Shown: positions 1-10,877 of the stretch, piece by piece
Layout of the letters: every line of letters begins with the position of its first letter
Numbering within the stretch: position 1 is the stretch's first letter
Assembly (NCBI RefSeq): GCF_037975245.1
Contig: NC_092576.1
Coordinates: forward strand, 26,675,611 to 26,739,610
DNA from: Apostichopus japonicus
Taxonomy: Eukaryota; Echinodermata; Holothuroidea; Aspidochirotida; Stichopodidae
Length of the DNA stretch: 64,000 nucleotides
Reading direction: 5' to 3'
The notes under the pieces: generated by a model
Databases searched by the model: none
The model's input: only the letters and a program-made list of their open reading frames with translations
What the model was told of the DNA's origin: nothing
Position numbers and translations under genes: made by a program

Positions 1-467
1 TTAGGGCCTGACTGTCCTTTTCAGTGGCCGCTGCCATCTCCATCTTTGAATAGAGTCGTTTCAGTGCTCTGCTGAAGCCAGAAAGGGTTTCGCCTTTTGT
101 CGTGGAAGGAATTACTGAGTGTCTGCACACTCTTGTGGGCCCCGAAGCAAAGCTTTAGAACTGAAACCACCTTAGTATAATTTTTCCGCTCAACCTCTTC
201 CATGCAGGCAACCTCTTCCTTAGCAGCACCTACCAGGTGATCAATCAGCACCCTGGTTTTCTCGCTCTCTGGAAGCTCGAACTGGGCCGCAAGGGTTTCA
301 AATTCTTCTAGCCATTCCAGGAAAGACAGCTCACCTGCTCAGTATGGCGGCCCACAAAACTTACTCAACCGTCCTTGAGAAATACTTTGGAACCCCATAG
401 CTTTCTTGAAGAATTGGGCCATTAGGGCAAAGTGTGCCTGGTTAACACCTATGTTATTAGGGGCCAT
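1..467 (-). pseudogene. Retrotransposon gag fragment (gypsy-like), broken
   Basis: Reading on the minus strand from an ATG at 467, a gag-like protein can be followed to the stop at 21-23. An in-frame TGA near 341 interrupts it. The part after the stop has the look of a retrotransposon capsid N-lobe: a WLEEFE motif, then a helix-rich stretch with ESEK and a conserved 'L..HL.G.A' pattern. There is no zinc knuckle, protease or LTR, so this is an isolated piece, probably cut by the window edge or by rearrangement. Gag families diverge quickly, so the clade is not assigned. A decayed domesticated gag gene is possible, but nothing favours it. Confidence 0.55.
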
Positions 468-539
468 TGCTGGTCTCGACTGGGCTACTACTCTGCCTTT
501 ACAATTTATTAACAATACTTGGCCTTAATTGTGAGGTAC

Positions 540-1330
540 TTATACAATTGTGAGGTACTTAAGCAGCTCACATCCTTTCTCTTTTCGTTACATGAACATA
601 AAAATATGGAACTATATACGATAGAGTTGAGACTATTCAGTATTCTGCTTATGTGACCTGTGAAACTCAGTTTATCATCAATACAAACACCTACATATAC
701 TGTATGATAAGTGCATTCTTTTTGCGCATCTTTAATTGAGATTTAGTTAACCTACATGATACCTTCATGTTTAATATTTATATTCTCAAAAACCATTTCT
801 TTAGATTTCTTTGGATTGAGTCTAAGATTCTTCCCATCACACAGATCTACAATAATTGATACAGCAGTTTTATAACTTGCTTGGTCAGCTTGATGCATTG
901 CACACTATAGCAGTGTCATCAGCATATTTCACCACAGTACATTTAGAAGTAGATCATATTTCGTCAGTATATATTGTGAACAGTAGAGAAGACAGAGGGG
1001 ACCGCCTTGAGGGACACAAACATTTATTTTCAATTTTTCTGTCAGACCTTAGAATATTTTATTTGTCTAGCCCAGCCATTTATAAAATTTGATATCCAAT
1101 GTAACAACCAACCATGGCCATTCAACGAACCCTTGCATGTCCTGAATTAAACGATTTGAAAGAACAATGTTAAAAGTACTGGAAAAAACAAGAAATAAGA
1201 CCTTAGATATAGTAGTATCTTTGTCATTTAATCCTGTGACAATATTGTGAATAAGTGTTAAAACAGCATCGGTATATGACAACCCCTTCCTATAAGCAAA
1301 TTGATTGCTATAAAATCGTGAGGGCGTGGA
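540..1330 (-). pseudogene. Degenerate non-LTR (LINE) reverse transcriptase remnant
   Basis: Minus-strand conceptual translation gives reverse transcriptase blocks in the right order, in several frames. The first is 'TDAVLTLIHNIVTGLND ... SKVLFLVFSS' (1150-1282), where the usual D of box A is replaced by V. Then comes a 'VPQGGPL' block near 1000-1020, the catalytic YADD box encoded at 915-926, and a 'LRLNPKKSKEMVF' block near 790-830. These are typical of CR1/L2/Rex-type LINEs, which reverse-transcribe their own RNA at a nicked target. Frameshifts around 990 and a stop soon after YADD show it is dead. The endonuclease, 5' end and 3' tail are not recognisable. Clade assignment is inference; the RT call is firm. 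Confidence 0.75.
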
Positions 1331-1897
1331 TTGATAAGGGTAATGAATGATTCAGAACACCGAATGACTACGAGATAATGCTGTTGTATTTAAGCCAGAA
1401 TCCAGAGTCTTTTAGGTCAGAGGTTATATTTACATGGGTGCATACAAGTATATGATTAAACACTAAATCCCTCCCAACTTTAGATAAATAAAACAAGTGT
1501 TCAACAGTTCATGATTAATAAACATTGATCTGTTAGTATAAGCAACAAGCTGAAAAGTTGAATGATATAAATGATAAGTGTCTGACACTTTGCTTAAAGT
1601 GTGAACTGTTCATGTAAAGTTTTAAACATAAAAAAGTAAAAGTTAAAGGTTGGTATAGGATATAGGTATGTGCCATTACCAAAACTAAAAAAAATTGTAC
1701 AATATCAAACAATAACATGTACTGCATAGAATTGACTTGTACTGCATAGAATGAAATATAACTGAGTTTAATAACCTTGCAATCAATTGTTTAGAGCAAT
1801 ATGATTTGTGATTTTGTTACACATAAATATTATGGCACACAGGAGAGGAGAGGTCACAAGTACTTCACTCTCAACCGAATCTTTACCATTTGGGTCC
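1331..1897. other. Intergenic, no recognisable gene
   Basis: AT-rich sequence with no convincing reading frame. It lies downstream of the integrase end of gypsy fragment A, so part of 1750-1897 could be that element's 3' non-coding or LTR sequence, but no second LTR copy was seen. Confidence 0.5.
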
Positions 1898-2745
1898 TTA
1901 ATTTACAACATAATCCTGCAAATATGGTGGGGGTTTGCGATTACGCTGAGCCCGTCCAATTTGGTTGGGGTCAGGTAATGGCTCGTTATGACGATCATTC
2001 TCTCCAAATGGCTCGCAGAGAATCCCTTGGTCAGCAGGATTAGGTTTGTGACCAAATTTAAGTAGTTTGAAAAAACTGATGTTTCTAGTGATATTGCTAC
2101 CATTCCTGGCAGCGGTGACCATAGTTCCTTTAATCGCTGTTACCCTGTATGGGTCTGGATCATAGGGTGGCATCTCATTTCTGATGTGACCTTCACGCTC
2201 CACCAGGACCTTATTAACAACTTTGATCGTGTTTAGCCTTGATGTTCCTATTGTTGTCCGTGTAAGTTTTCATGCGTTGCTTTTGTTGAGCATCTCTTTG
2301 CCGGACAGTTGCATCACTCTAGAGACCTTTCGTGTCTGTGAATTAGGTAGGCATGTTTTCACCTCGCGTTGAAACATCAATGATGATGGTGACACACCAG
2401 TCGATTTGTGCGGTGTCGCTCTGTAGCTGCGAAGGAATTCATGAAGAGCCTGTTGGCCACTTCTTCGCTCTGTGTGAGCTGTTTGATAAACCTTCTTGAT
2501 ACTTTTCATTAGCCTCTCAGCAATTCCATTAGCTTGAGGCCATCTGGGCAATACTTTTCGATGTTTAAATCCGGAGAACTCAGCAAACTGTGAAAAGTCA
2601 TCGCTGTTGAATGGGGGACCGTTATCAGTTCGAAGAACTTCTGGTATTCCAAACATAGAAAATATTTTGTCCAGTTTAGGTATTACTGCCTTTGATGATG
2701 TCGAGTTCACAAACTCACCTACTGGAAATCTTGTATAGTCATTAC
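1898..2745 (-). pseudogene. Gypsy fragment A: integrase core and C-terminal tail
   Basis: A Ty3/gypsy integrase 3' part reading right to left. The region just upstream of 2710 gives the 'DYTRFPV' strand of the catalytic core. Then follow 'RTDNGPPF' (second catalytic D), 'RWPQANG..ER' (around the catalytic E) and a C-terminal tail with 'DPDPYRVTAIKGTMVTA..G..ITRN'. The tail is in another frame from the core. It is closely similar in layout to element C (20228-21709), so A is a mag-like family member. The first catalytic D and the zinc-binding domain are missing because the fragment is fused directly to element B near 2745. It is not functional. Confidence 0.85.
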
Positions 2746-4497
2746 GTTGCTTACTCTCATCGAAGGGGTTCTCCTTGGATAGTTGGTTTTAGTTAATACT
2801 TCATACAGGTCTTCATTCTGTTCATCTGTTTCACAGTGAGTTTCTTTTTCAGGTGTTTGATTTTTGTTTTCAGTACCTAACACATCATCCACAATTAGCT
2901 TGGAATCTAAAAGTTCGGCTCTGTTCACCGTTTTGATTGTGCCATTCCCTTCTAATGGTTCGATCACATACACATTGCCAGTTGGGTCAGGTCGTCCTAT
3001 GACTTTGTAAGGAGTTGAATTCCAGACATCTTGGATTTTGTGTCTTCCCTTCTCAGATCTGTTCCTTACAAAGACACGAGTTCCAATCTTCAGCCCAGAA
3101 TCATTCACTTTCTTGTCACTCAGCCTCTGTCTCCGTAGTGCCTCTTTTTCAGTTCTTTCAGCAGCAGCATTCAGTGCATCAGATAGACGTTCTTGATGAC
3201 TACTAACCCAGTTGTCATTACCATCTAATCCTAACAGGCAGTCTACAGGTAATCTCGGCTCTCGACCAAAGAACAGGAAATATGGGGCATATCCAGTCGA
3301 CGAGTGAGGTGTTGAGTTGTATGCGTACACAAGTTCTGGCAGATTGTGTATCCATTGGCGTTTCTTGTCAGGCGGAAGGGTGCGGTGCGTAGACGGTGAT
3401 GTAGGGTCCGGTTAAATCTTTCGCACTGACCATTGCCTTGGGGGTGATAAGGAGTGGTCCTGCTTTTTGTGATTCCATACAGTTGGCATAATTCTGCCAC
3501 CAGTTGACCTTCAAAATTCCTTCCCTGGTCGCTGTGAATCCTAAGAGGAACACCAAATCGGACGAACCACTCTTTAACTAGAACTTTAGCCACTGTTTTG
3601 GCTTTCTGGTCACGGGTGGGGACTACTTGCGTGAATTTGGTGCAAACATCGGTCATTACCAGCACATTTTCCATGCGGCCAGATGGTTCCAGAACTGTAT
3701 AATCTATTGCAAGAACTTCTAAGGGGCGTTTTGCTAACTTTCTCTTTCAGGGATTCAGGAAGCAGCAGCTGTCTTACAACATGTCCATTTTCTGTAATTT
3801 TACGATACAGCAAGCCGTCTTTTTCTTCAATCTGCTTCCAGTCCCTCAGTAATTTACGAGAACCTTTCTTCTCTATCATGAGATTCCGTAATGTGGGGGG
3901 ATGGTTGGTTTTCCAATAGTGAAGAAACCTTCCAATGGTTGAGTCACCCTGTTTTAATCTTGCCATATTTTCTTTTCGGAATTTCTGGTAGTGTTGTGAT
4001 CGCTTCTGGTGAAGTTTGTTTTGTTGTTGCATGAACTTCTTCTGACCATATACTGTCGATACTGTCTTCTATTTCATGTCTCAGTTCACTAGGAATTCTC
4101 TCTGCCATTGCAAAACATTTCTTGGGGGATTTGGCTGACAGCTGTTCAATCAATTGGACTTCTGTTTGTGGTTTTCGACTAAGGGCATCAGCATTCTGGT
4201 TGTTCTTACCTGGTTTGTATTTCAGGGTGAAGTTGAATTGGGATAAATCTGCTGCCCAAGTTGTTTCTGTTGCTCCAAGTTTAGCTGATGACATCAGATA
4301 GCTAAGCGGGTTATTGTCGGTGAAAACAACAAATTCTGCTCCAATCAGGATGTCACAAAAGTTTTCAGTGATAGCCCAGCGTAAGCCAAGAAGTTCTAAT
4401 TTCATGCTCGAATAGCGTTCCATGTTCTTTTCTGACTGACGAAGAGTTCTGCTCGCATATGATAGAATGACTTTTCTTTCATCCTGTTCCTGGGATA
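2746..4497 (-). pseudogene. Gypsy element B, 3' part: RNase H and integrase
   Basis: This is the 3' half of a gypsy pol. RNase H (3944-4497) has 'SYASRTL...E..YSS.KLELL.L.WA', 'FTDNNPL' and the 'NADALSR' end. The integrase zinc region follows (3610-4032), then the core (3243-3674) with a catalytic 'D.CTKF' strand, 'HSDQGRNFE' and '[11 protein letters not shown]', then the C-terminal part (2746-3330) with '[25 protein letters not shown]'. The core and C-terminal part are in different frames. The 5' half lies at 16031-18972; element D separates the two. No 3' LTR is present: the tail is replaced by fragment A at about 2745. Confidence 0.88.
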
Positions 4498-4501
4498 GAA
4501 C
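4498..4501. repeat. Target-site duplication (left) of element D, gaac
   Basis: The bases gaac here are repeated at 16027-16030, on the far side of element D. The duplication can be read as five bases (agaac) if the LTR is taken one base shorter. Both flanks are gypsy B sequence, and removing D with one copy leaves B's RNase H frame open across the join. Confidence 0.85.
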
Positions 4502-5388
4502 TGTTGCCCCGGTCCAATGGTCGGGCCTGGGGTGTTCCACAGGTTTCCGCATCTAGCCGTCACAGGTTCTACGTCTAGCCGTCACAGGTTTTGCGTCTAG
4601 AGGTCACAGGTCTCGCTTCTAGCCATCACAGGTTCCTGCTCCTCGGCTTAGCCTTCCTCTTATTTATTATAGCAGATGGTGGTGCTCATGAGCCAGCTGA
4701 TTGAGTAGATATGGGCAGAAAAAGTACACAAGAGTTCTTGTTGATGGTATATACAATGGCTTGATATGAAAGCATCCATGATTTATTCAACCTCTCACTC
4801 TGGGTCTGAAACCCTCTGTTTACAAAGCGTGGAACTTCTTACAAGTTAGGTTTAATTAACACAAAACAATGGATAAGGCTAAATGCATAATGAATAAAAA
4901 ACAAATGGAAGAAGTAGAAGTATAACTAACACCTTAATGTAATACAGAATGATCTTATTAATCTCTCGTCACTCACTTGAACAGTCTTAGTGATATAAAC
5001 TATGTGTGCATTTAACTAACGTTAAACACTCGCAAAACCCCTTCCCCTGTTGAGTCTATGTAAGCCCAATTACTCTTCGCACTAGAAATAACGTTCAACA
5101 ATAATCAATAAATAGCCAACCCTAAATACATTACGAGTGTTGATTTAATCCCTAGCAAGTCCCTACATCTTTCTTAATATTACTCCTGAACTTGAAACAA
5201 CATAAACATACCTGATTGAGTAGATATGGGCAGAAAAAGTACACAAGAGTTCTTGTTGATGGTATATACAATGGCTTGATATGAAAGCATGGGTGGTACA
5301 TGAATAACATGTCAACCCATGGCAAAGAAACAAAAAAAGGGGGTGCTATTTCACCTCCACAGTTGTTGAGTACTTTACTGTCCCTACA
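4502..5388 (-). repeat. 3' LTR of gypsy element D
   Basis: An 887-bp terminal repeat, TG...CA in plus orientation, matching 15202-16026. It holds tandem copies of a 20-bp unit built on 'tctagccgtcacaggtt' at about 4550-4635, four here against two in the other LTR. It also has an internal direct duplication of about 75 bp ('gattgagtagatatgggcag...' at about 4700 and 5217). A polypurine tract reading AGGGAGGGGAGTG on the minus strand abuts it at 5389-5401, where plus-strand DNA synthesis would start. The LTRs differ by length changes and some substitutions, so the insertion is not recent. Confidence 0.93.
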
Positions 5389-6014
5389 CACTCCCCTCCC
5401 TAATGGAATGTTGTCCCCAACATTTCACCAACAAGACTTCTAGCATTAACACTCTTAACTGGTAAAATTAAATGAATACGGAATATGGAATGAACACTCA
5501 ATGCATGTTATAAGTAAAATAAATGAATACAGAATATAGAAGGAACACTCAATGAATGTTACAGACTTGAAATAGGAAGCCACCTATTACGCATTTCCAA
5601 AAAAAAAAAATAAATAAATGTGACTGGTTAACCAGGTGTTTACCCTCAACGTTTATGTGACCACACCTAAACAGCACCTTTGACATCCAATTACATGCAG
5701 TATACATGGTTATTCACAGAGGAACTGTAAACTTACAAAGATTAGGACTTAACACAGTGGCCAAACGTGTTAAATATTCTATTCACACCCAAGAGGTTGT
5801 AAAGAAATATAGGATTTGTCAAATCAGTTTCCAAAACTATGCTGATTCGTCCAGTAACTCTGAACCCACCATAACACCTTATATCCTTGGTCACTCAACT
5901 TTTAAGGTTAACCAGCTTCTTGCCATGAGTCTAGTACTCGAACAACACAAGACACATCCTGACTTCTAAACGTAGATATATATATAATACAAACAAAAAC
6001 AGACCCTCTGTCTC
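5389..6014 (-). other. Element D 3' non-coding region with polypurine tract
   Basis: Sequence between the last pol-frame stop and the 3' LTR. The polypurine tract lies at 5389-5401. There is also an A-rich run near 5600. No coding signal was found. Confidence 0.6.
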
Positions 6015-6885
6015 TTACAAATACATAGCACACAGATATGGTTGCTCCCAAAAGCTTGCATCAATACTTTGGATACTTTCAGGATAATAATATGAGTTGT
6101 TAGTCTTGTTAGCCCTTCCTGTAGCTGTGACACTTCCCTCAACATTACATACATTAGTATTACGTCTCCCCAACCTAGGAGATCCCAACCTATCATACTC
6201 TATAATTACAGGGGTTTCTCTCTGTCTAGAAGGGTATCTATGTTCCAAATCATTAGCCCTGTGAGACCCCCAGTTTTGAGCTAAATTTGGCAACCCCGGA
6301 TCACTGGCAGATTGGTTAACCATGGGCATTGGATTCCCGTCAGAAGTCTCATCTTCAGTGTCTGGTCGTTCTGTGGGAGGGTCACTACCCCTTTGTGAAC
6401 CTGGTTCTGAGGTCTCCTCAGCCAAGTCTAGATGGTCGGCACAGTCATCACTGTCACTGCTGCTGGTGGATTATGTCGTCTCTTCAGGTGGAACATCGTC
6501 AGTTGAATGTTGTTGGGGCTGATATGGTGTAACAATATAGAGTCCAGCGTCCTCGTTATCACTGTCATCATCGTTATCATGGCCAACATTGTCTGCAGGA
6601 GGAATGGTATTTGGTTCATCAGAGAGCACCTCGTCCACTTCACTTTCCAAGTCGAGTCTCGGCCTCTCTACGTCACCCATCAGGAAGTCACAGGGCTGCA
6701 AGAGATTTCTATGCACCACCCTATATTTGCCATTATTGTCTTCTCGTTTGATCGTGTAAACTGGCGATTCTCCCTTCCTGTCGACAACAATGTATACACA
6801 GTCTTGCCAGTACGATCGCAACTTTCCTGGACCTTGAAATGCACCAACATTTCTCATTAAAACTCTTATCACCTGGCTGCAGGTT
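6015..6885 (-). pseudogene. Element D integrase C-terminal tail, stop and frameshift
   Basis: This continues D's integrase after a frameshift near 6870-6890. It has a GPY/F-like 'GPGKLRSYW', then 'VYTIKREDN.GKYRVVHRNLLQPC', then an acidic, low-complexity tail rich in D, E, S and P. A TAA at 6471-6473 splits the frame: the residues on both sides are in the same frame, so the stop is a point change. The tail ends at 6015. In the family this C-terminal module helps contact DNA and positions integration. Confidence 0.82.
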
Positions 6886-8544
6886 TGTTGCATTAGCTCG
6901 CTTATCATACTGTTTCTTACTTGAGGCAGCCGCAGCATTTGCATTCTGTCTGGCGATGACATACGCCTGGTTCATCTGTTCTTTCCATCGCTTCACGAAT
7001 TCTGGATAGCTGGTGGTCTGCTCTGTATCCGGTGGGTTAAGGTTGAATGCCAAGTCTATCGGTAGTCGAGGAGATCTTCCAAACAGAAGAAAGAATGGGG
7101 AATACCCAGTGGTCTCATGTTTCGTGCAGTTGTAAGCGTGGACAACCTTATTCAAGGATTCTTTCCATCTTGACTTCTGATAATCAGTCAGACTTCTAAG
7201 CATTTGTAGCAGTGTACGGTTGAAGCGTTCAACCTGCCCATTTCCCTCTGGATGGTAGGGTGTTGTTCGAGAAGATGCCATACCGGAGAGCTGTTGAAGT
7301 CTTTGAAAAAGTCGGTTCTCAAACTCCCCACCCTGGTCGTGATGTATTCGTCGTGGAAACCCGAATCTGAGGACAAAATCACTGAATATTTTCTCTGCTG
7401 CAGTCTTTCCAGACTTGTTGGTTGTTGCATAGGCCTGTGAATATCGGGTAAAGTGATCAACCACCACCAAGATGTACTCATAACCACCAACACTCTTCTC
7501 AAGATGAAGGAAATCAATTGATATCAACTCACAGGGTTCTGTTGACCTAATATTAGTTAACATGGACTTAGTCTTCCTCTGAGGTTTCTTGGGCTTTACG
7601 CAAGTACAAACCTTAGTTATAAAATGATGAACGTCTGCTTGCATAGAAGGCCAATAGAACCTGACCCTTAAAGCACTAACCACTCGATCAGTACCTAAGT
7701 GCCCCATTTCTGAATGCATTTTTCTCAGTACCACCGGTTTGAGACTAGTTGGGAGAACTACTTGGCGCTTCGTCTTGGTTCTCCAAAGAATGCCATCCTG
7801 GATGTGCAATCGTCCCCACTCTCGAAGAAGAGCTTTCACTGTTCTGGTCTGCTGTTTCCTCTCCCTCCTTGTTGGCTGTCTTCCCATGTCAATATGTGCC
7901 AGCACTGGTCTAATGTCTGGATCCTCTCTTTGCAACTTGATTATCTCCTCCTTGGACACTGGTTGGATGGTGGGCTTTGGGCAACTGTTGACCTGTTTGT
8001 GACCTTCCTCATCTTTGACAACCGCTGAAACCCATACATCCCCTTCCCGTGACTGGGCGACAATACCTTCCATTGTTGCATCAACCTCCTCCTTTGCCAT
8101 TCGCTGGGTACAGTCTAGCATGTAGGCCTCTGGATCCATCGGCAGTCTCGACAGTGCATCAGCATCAATATTCTGTTTCCCAGGGCGATATCTGATGTTG
8201 AAATTAAAGTCGGCTAGTTCTGCCACCCACCTATATCCTGTAGCATTCAATTTCGCAGTGGTCAATAGATAAGTCAACGGGTTTTTGTCGCTGTGAACCG
8301 TGAAAGATTTGGCGTAATAGAGGTAGTGCCTGAATTTCTCGCAGATGGACCACTTTAATGCCAGGAACTCCAGTTTCCCTGAGTGTAAGTGGTAGTTTTT
8401 CTCTGAAGGAGTCAGGGTACATGAACCATAGGCGATGACCCTTAACTTGCCTTCCTGATGTTGGTATAACACAGACCCCAAACCTTCCATCGACGCATCT
8501 GTGTGAAGCACAAACTCTTCGTGAAAATCGGGATAGGCCATTAC
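6886..8544 (-). pseudogene. Element D RNase H and integrase
   Basis: A long open frame from 8541. RNase H has 'HTDASMEGLGSVLYQ' at its start, 'SEKNYHLHSGKLEFLALKW', 'VHSDKNPLTYLL' and 'DADALSR'. The integrase zinc-binding region follows with 'EMGHLG' and a C-x-C in 'VCTCVK'. The core has the three acidic positions in 'ISIDFLH', 'HHDQGGEFEN' and 'NGQVERFNRTL'. 'HAYNCTKHETTGYSPFFLLFGR.PRLP' follows it. The upstream join to RT needs a frameshift near 8545. This is the best preserved stretch of any retroelement in the window. Confidence 0.92.
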
Positions 8545-9475
8545 GGACTGGTAAGTCTATCAACCAGCTGGATCAGCACATCTCGGTGTTGGTCAGTCCA
8601 ATCTATTGGGGTGGAAGATGGTAACTGTCGTTTCTTCTGATTCGATCTTTTCCGAGTCTCGACCTTGTTCTTGGCTTTGAGTGTTTCTTGCGATGACAGA
8701 AGATTGTACAGAGGACTGGCAATCCTCGAAAAATCAGGTATGAAATGCCTGTAGTACCCCAAGAGCCCAAGAATTCTCAACTCCCCTACTGTAGTTGGTG
8801 TCTTCTGCTTGAGGGAGGTGACGGCTACTGTGTCCGCAGGATCAACCATGTAACCATCCCCTGTCACAATCTTGCCGAGGTAACGAACTTGCCCCCTGAA
8901 TAGTTCACATTTGTCTGTGCGCAGTTTGGCTCCATATGCCTCTAATCGACTCAGGACTTGACTAATGTGGCTCACATGTTCTTCAAAGGATGGGCTGAAA
9001 ATCAGTACATCATCAAGGTAGACCATACAAATGTTGCCAAGAAGTCCATCCAAACAGGTTTCCATTCCCCTCTGAAAAGTAGCGGGTGCGTTCATCAGGC
9101 CAAACAGAATACGGTTCCATTCAAACAGGCCCCAAGGTGTAACAAAGGCTGTGAGTGGTTGACTCTTTTCTTCCATGAACCCCTGGTGGTAGGCTTTCCC
9201 GAGGTCCAAGGTACTGAACCGTTTGTGACCGCCGAGACTCTCTAGCACATCATCCACTCGAGGTATTGGCTGTCGATCAGGAACAGTCTTCCTGTTTAGC
9301 TCCCTGTAATCAATGCAGAGGCGTAAGGTCCCATCCTTCTTTCTCACGCATACTGTCGGGGAGGAGTAAGAAGACGAAGATTTCTGGATCCAGCCCCTCC
9401 TCAGTAAATCTGTTAAATAATCTTTGACTTCTTTATACAGGGCCTTGGGAACAGATCTGTAGGTCTGCTGGTGTC
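8545..9475 (-). pseudogene. Element D reverse transcriptase
   Basis: RT blocks in order: 'VRKKDGTLRLCIDYRELN', 'FSTLDLGKAYHQ', 'TPWGLFEWNRILFGLMNAPATFQR', the catalytic YLDD in 'MVYLDDVLIF', then 'SHISQVLSRLEAYG.KLR..KCELF' and 'LLGYYRHFIPDFSRIASPL'. It starts at the end of the protease frame after a frameshift near 9470 and stops at the RNase H frameshift at about 8545. It would copy element RNA into DNA within a capsid particle. With frameshifts on both sides the polyprotein is not translatable. Confidence 0.92.
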
Positions 9476-10668
9476 TCATCGGTCAGGTTAATCTTCATCT
9501 TCATGGTCTTGATGCAGCCTGTGTCATCGTCTCTCGAGAAAGCGCCACGATGACGTTGAAGCATACTTCTAGCCATTTCCTCTTGTCGTAGATCTAGCTC
9601 GCTCAGATCTACAGCAGGCTCAAACTCTGAGTAAGCTTCTTGCCTGATAGGAGTGGTTGAAAGGTTTGTTACTGCCTGTATGGAAACTTCCTGGGACTGG
9701 TGTTGGGGTAGAGGATGTACCATATCAAGCTGACTGAGCTTACCTAACTCGGTTTTCGGTCTCAGGATGATGGTAAATGAACTGCGGTTGATGACCCACA
9801 CTTTGATGGGTACCCTCTGGACAGGGGTAACTGGCAGTTGTATGACAACCGATGGAAGATCAAGCAAATCTGGTAGGCCGTCAACAGCAGCTTCAAACAA
9901 AACAGCTTCGGGTGTGCTGACTGGTCCTATGTCCACGTTGCATGACAGTTCAACCATACCATTCTTGGGCACGCAGACTTCCTTCTTTCCCAATCTGACA
10001 CTGCACAGCTCTTCACTCCGGTCTGGAAGGATCAGGCTAGCAACCTCTTTAATTTGGCAACTACTTAACCTGGGAAGAGATAAAGACAGTTGTTTAAGGG
10101 TGTTTTGTATACATCCTTCGGTCTGACTAGTGCCTAGGACTTCTTCAATAACATTAAAACCTATGATTATGTCATCGGTGGTCGACTGGCTCACAAGAAA
10201 GGGAACTTGAATCTCCGGGGCCCTCTCAGCATCAGCTAGTGAAAGACTGAACATCAATGTCACCCAGCCTTGGAAGGGCATACTGGTGCCATTAGCTGCT
10301 TTCAGGTCCAGGTCCCGTGGGTTTAATAATTCCTCTATCTGATGTATTTCTACATTAGGGTGCTTCTCCTTCAACCACTGGAAAGACACTATAGACACCT
10401 GGGCGCCTGTGTCCCACAATCCTGTTACAACAGATCCATTCAGCTTACACTGAATTGAACAGCGTCTTCCAACTAATTTTGCAAGTCTCGTTTGTTGTCG
10501 TGGTGTTAGGTCCGGAAAAACTCTGTAATCAGAGCCGTTGATGCTTGAAATGACATGGGGCTGATTTAATTCTGGGGTTACATCTGGCCTCCTGATGGTA
10601 ACCCGCTGCCGTTTCCCTGAGTCTGCCTCTGAAAACATTCTCTGGCAAAATGATTTCCTTGGCCACAC
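9476..10668 (-). pseudogene. Element D protease and protease-RT linker
   Basis: A retropepsin-like aspartic protease: 'GLWDTGAQVSIVS' (about residue 110 of this frame) carries the catalytic DTG, followed by 'IIGFNVIEEV'. A long linker (about 200 residues) with no recognised domain leads to RT. The frame overlaps the gag zinc-knuckle frame at 10578-10668, as expected for gag-pol frameshifting, although a decay frameshift cannot be excluded. Confidence 0.85.
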
Positions 10669-10812
10669 TTGTAGCAGTGTCTACAAGACTCACCCTGTCC
10701 TGCTGATCTGCAAGACTGGCAACCTGGGGGTCGCCTCAAGCCTCTGCTCCCTTTCCCACTGAGAACAATCTGGAGGAGCAATTCCTTCAGGCTGGCCATC
10801 TCAGCTTTTAAG
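10578..10812 (-). pseudogene. Element D gag, C-terminal part with zinc knuckle
   Basis: Continues D's gag after the F insertion. It begins with a helical 'EALKAEMASLKELLL' segment and ends with a CCHC knuckle reading 'CYKCGQGNHFARECF' (C-x2-C-x4-H-x4-C), which binds RNA in this family. A second cysteine-rich 'CQSCRSAG..ESC' lies just before it. The start methionine of the open frame comes from LTR sequence of element F, so it is an accident of the insertion. Confidence 0.85.
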
Positions 10813-10817
10813 GCCTC
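10813..10817. repeat. Target-site duplication of element F, gcctc
   Basis: Five bases gcctc, repeated at 14022-14026. D's gag flanks both, and removing F with one copy rejoins the D gag helix in frame. Five bases is usual for gypsy integration. Confidence 0.75.
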
Positions 10818-10877
10818 TATAAGATTCACTTGGAAAGGCTATTCGGTAAATAAAGAGGCTTAAGAGATGGCTGCCAG
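10818..10877 (-). repeat. Truncated LTR end of element F (60 bp)
   Basis: Sixty bases beginning 'tataagattcacttggaaag' are identical to the LTR edge at 12943-13002. They are the 3'-most part of the minus-strand LTR and abut the target duplication. The rest of this LTR is missing: the sequence jumps straight into F's RT, with 'tctggcagcc' at the junction. Confidence 0.88.
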
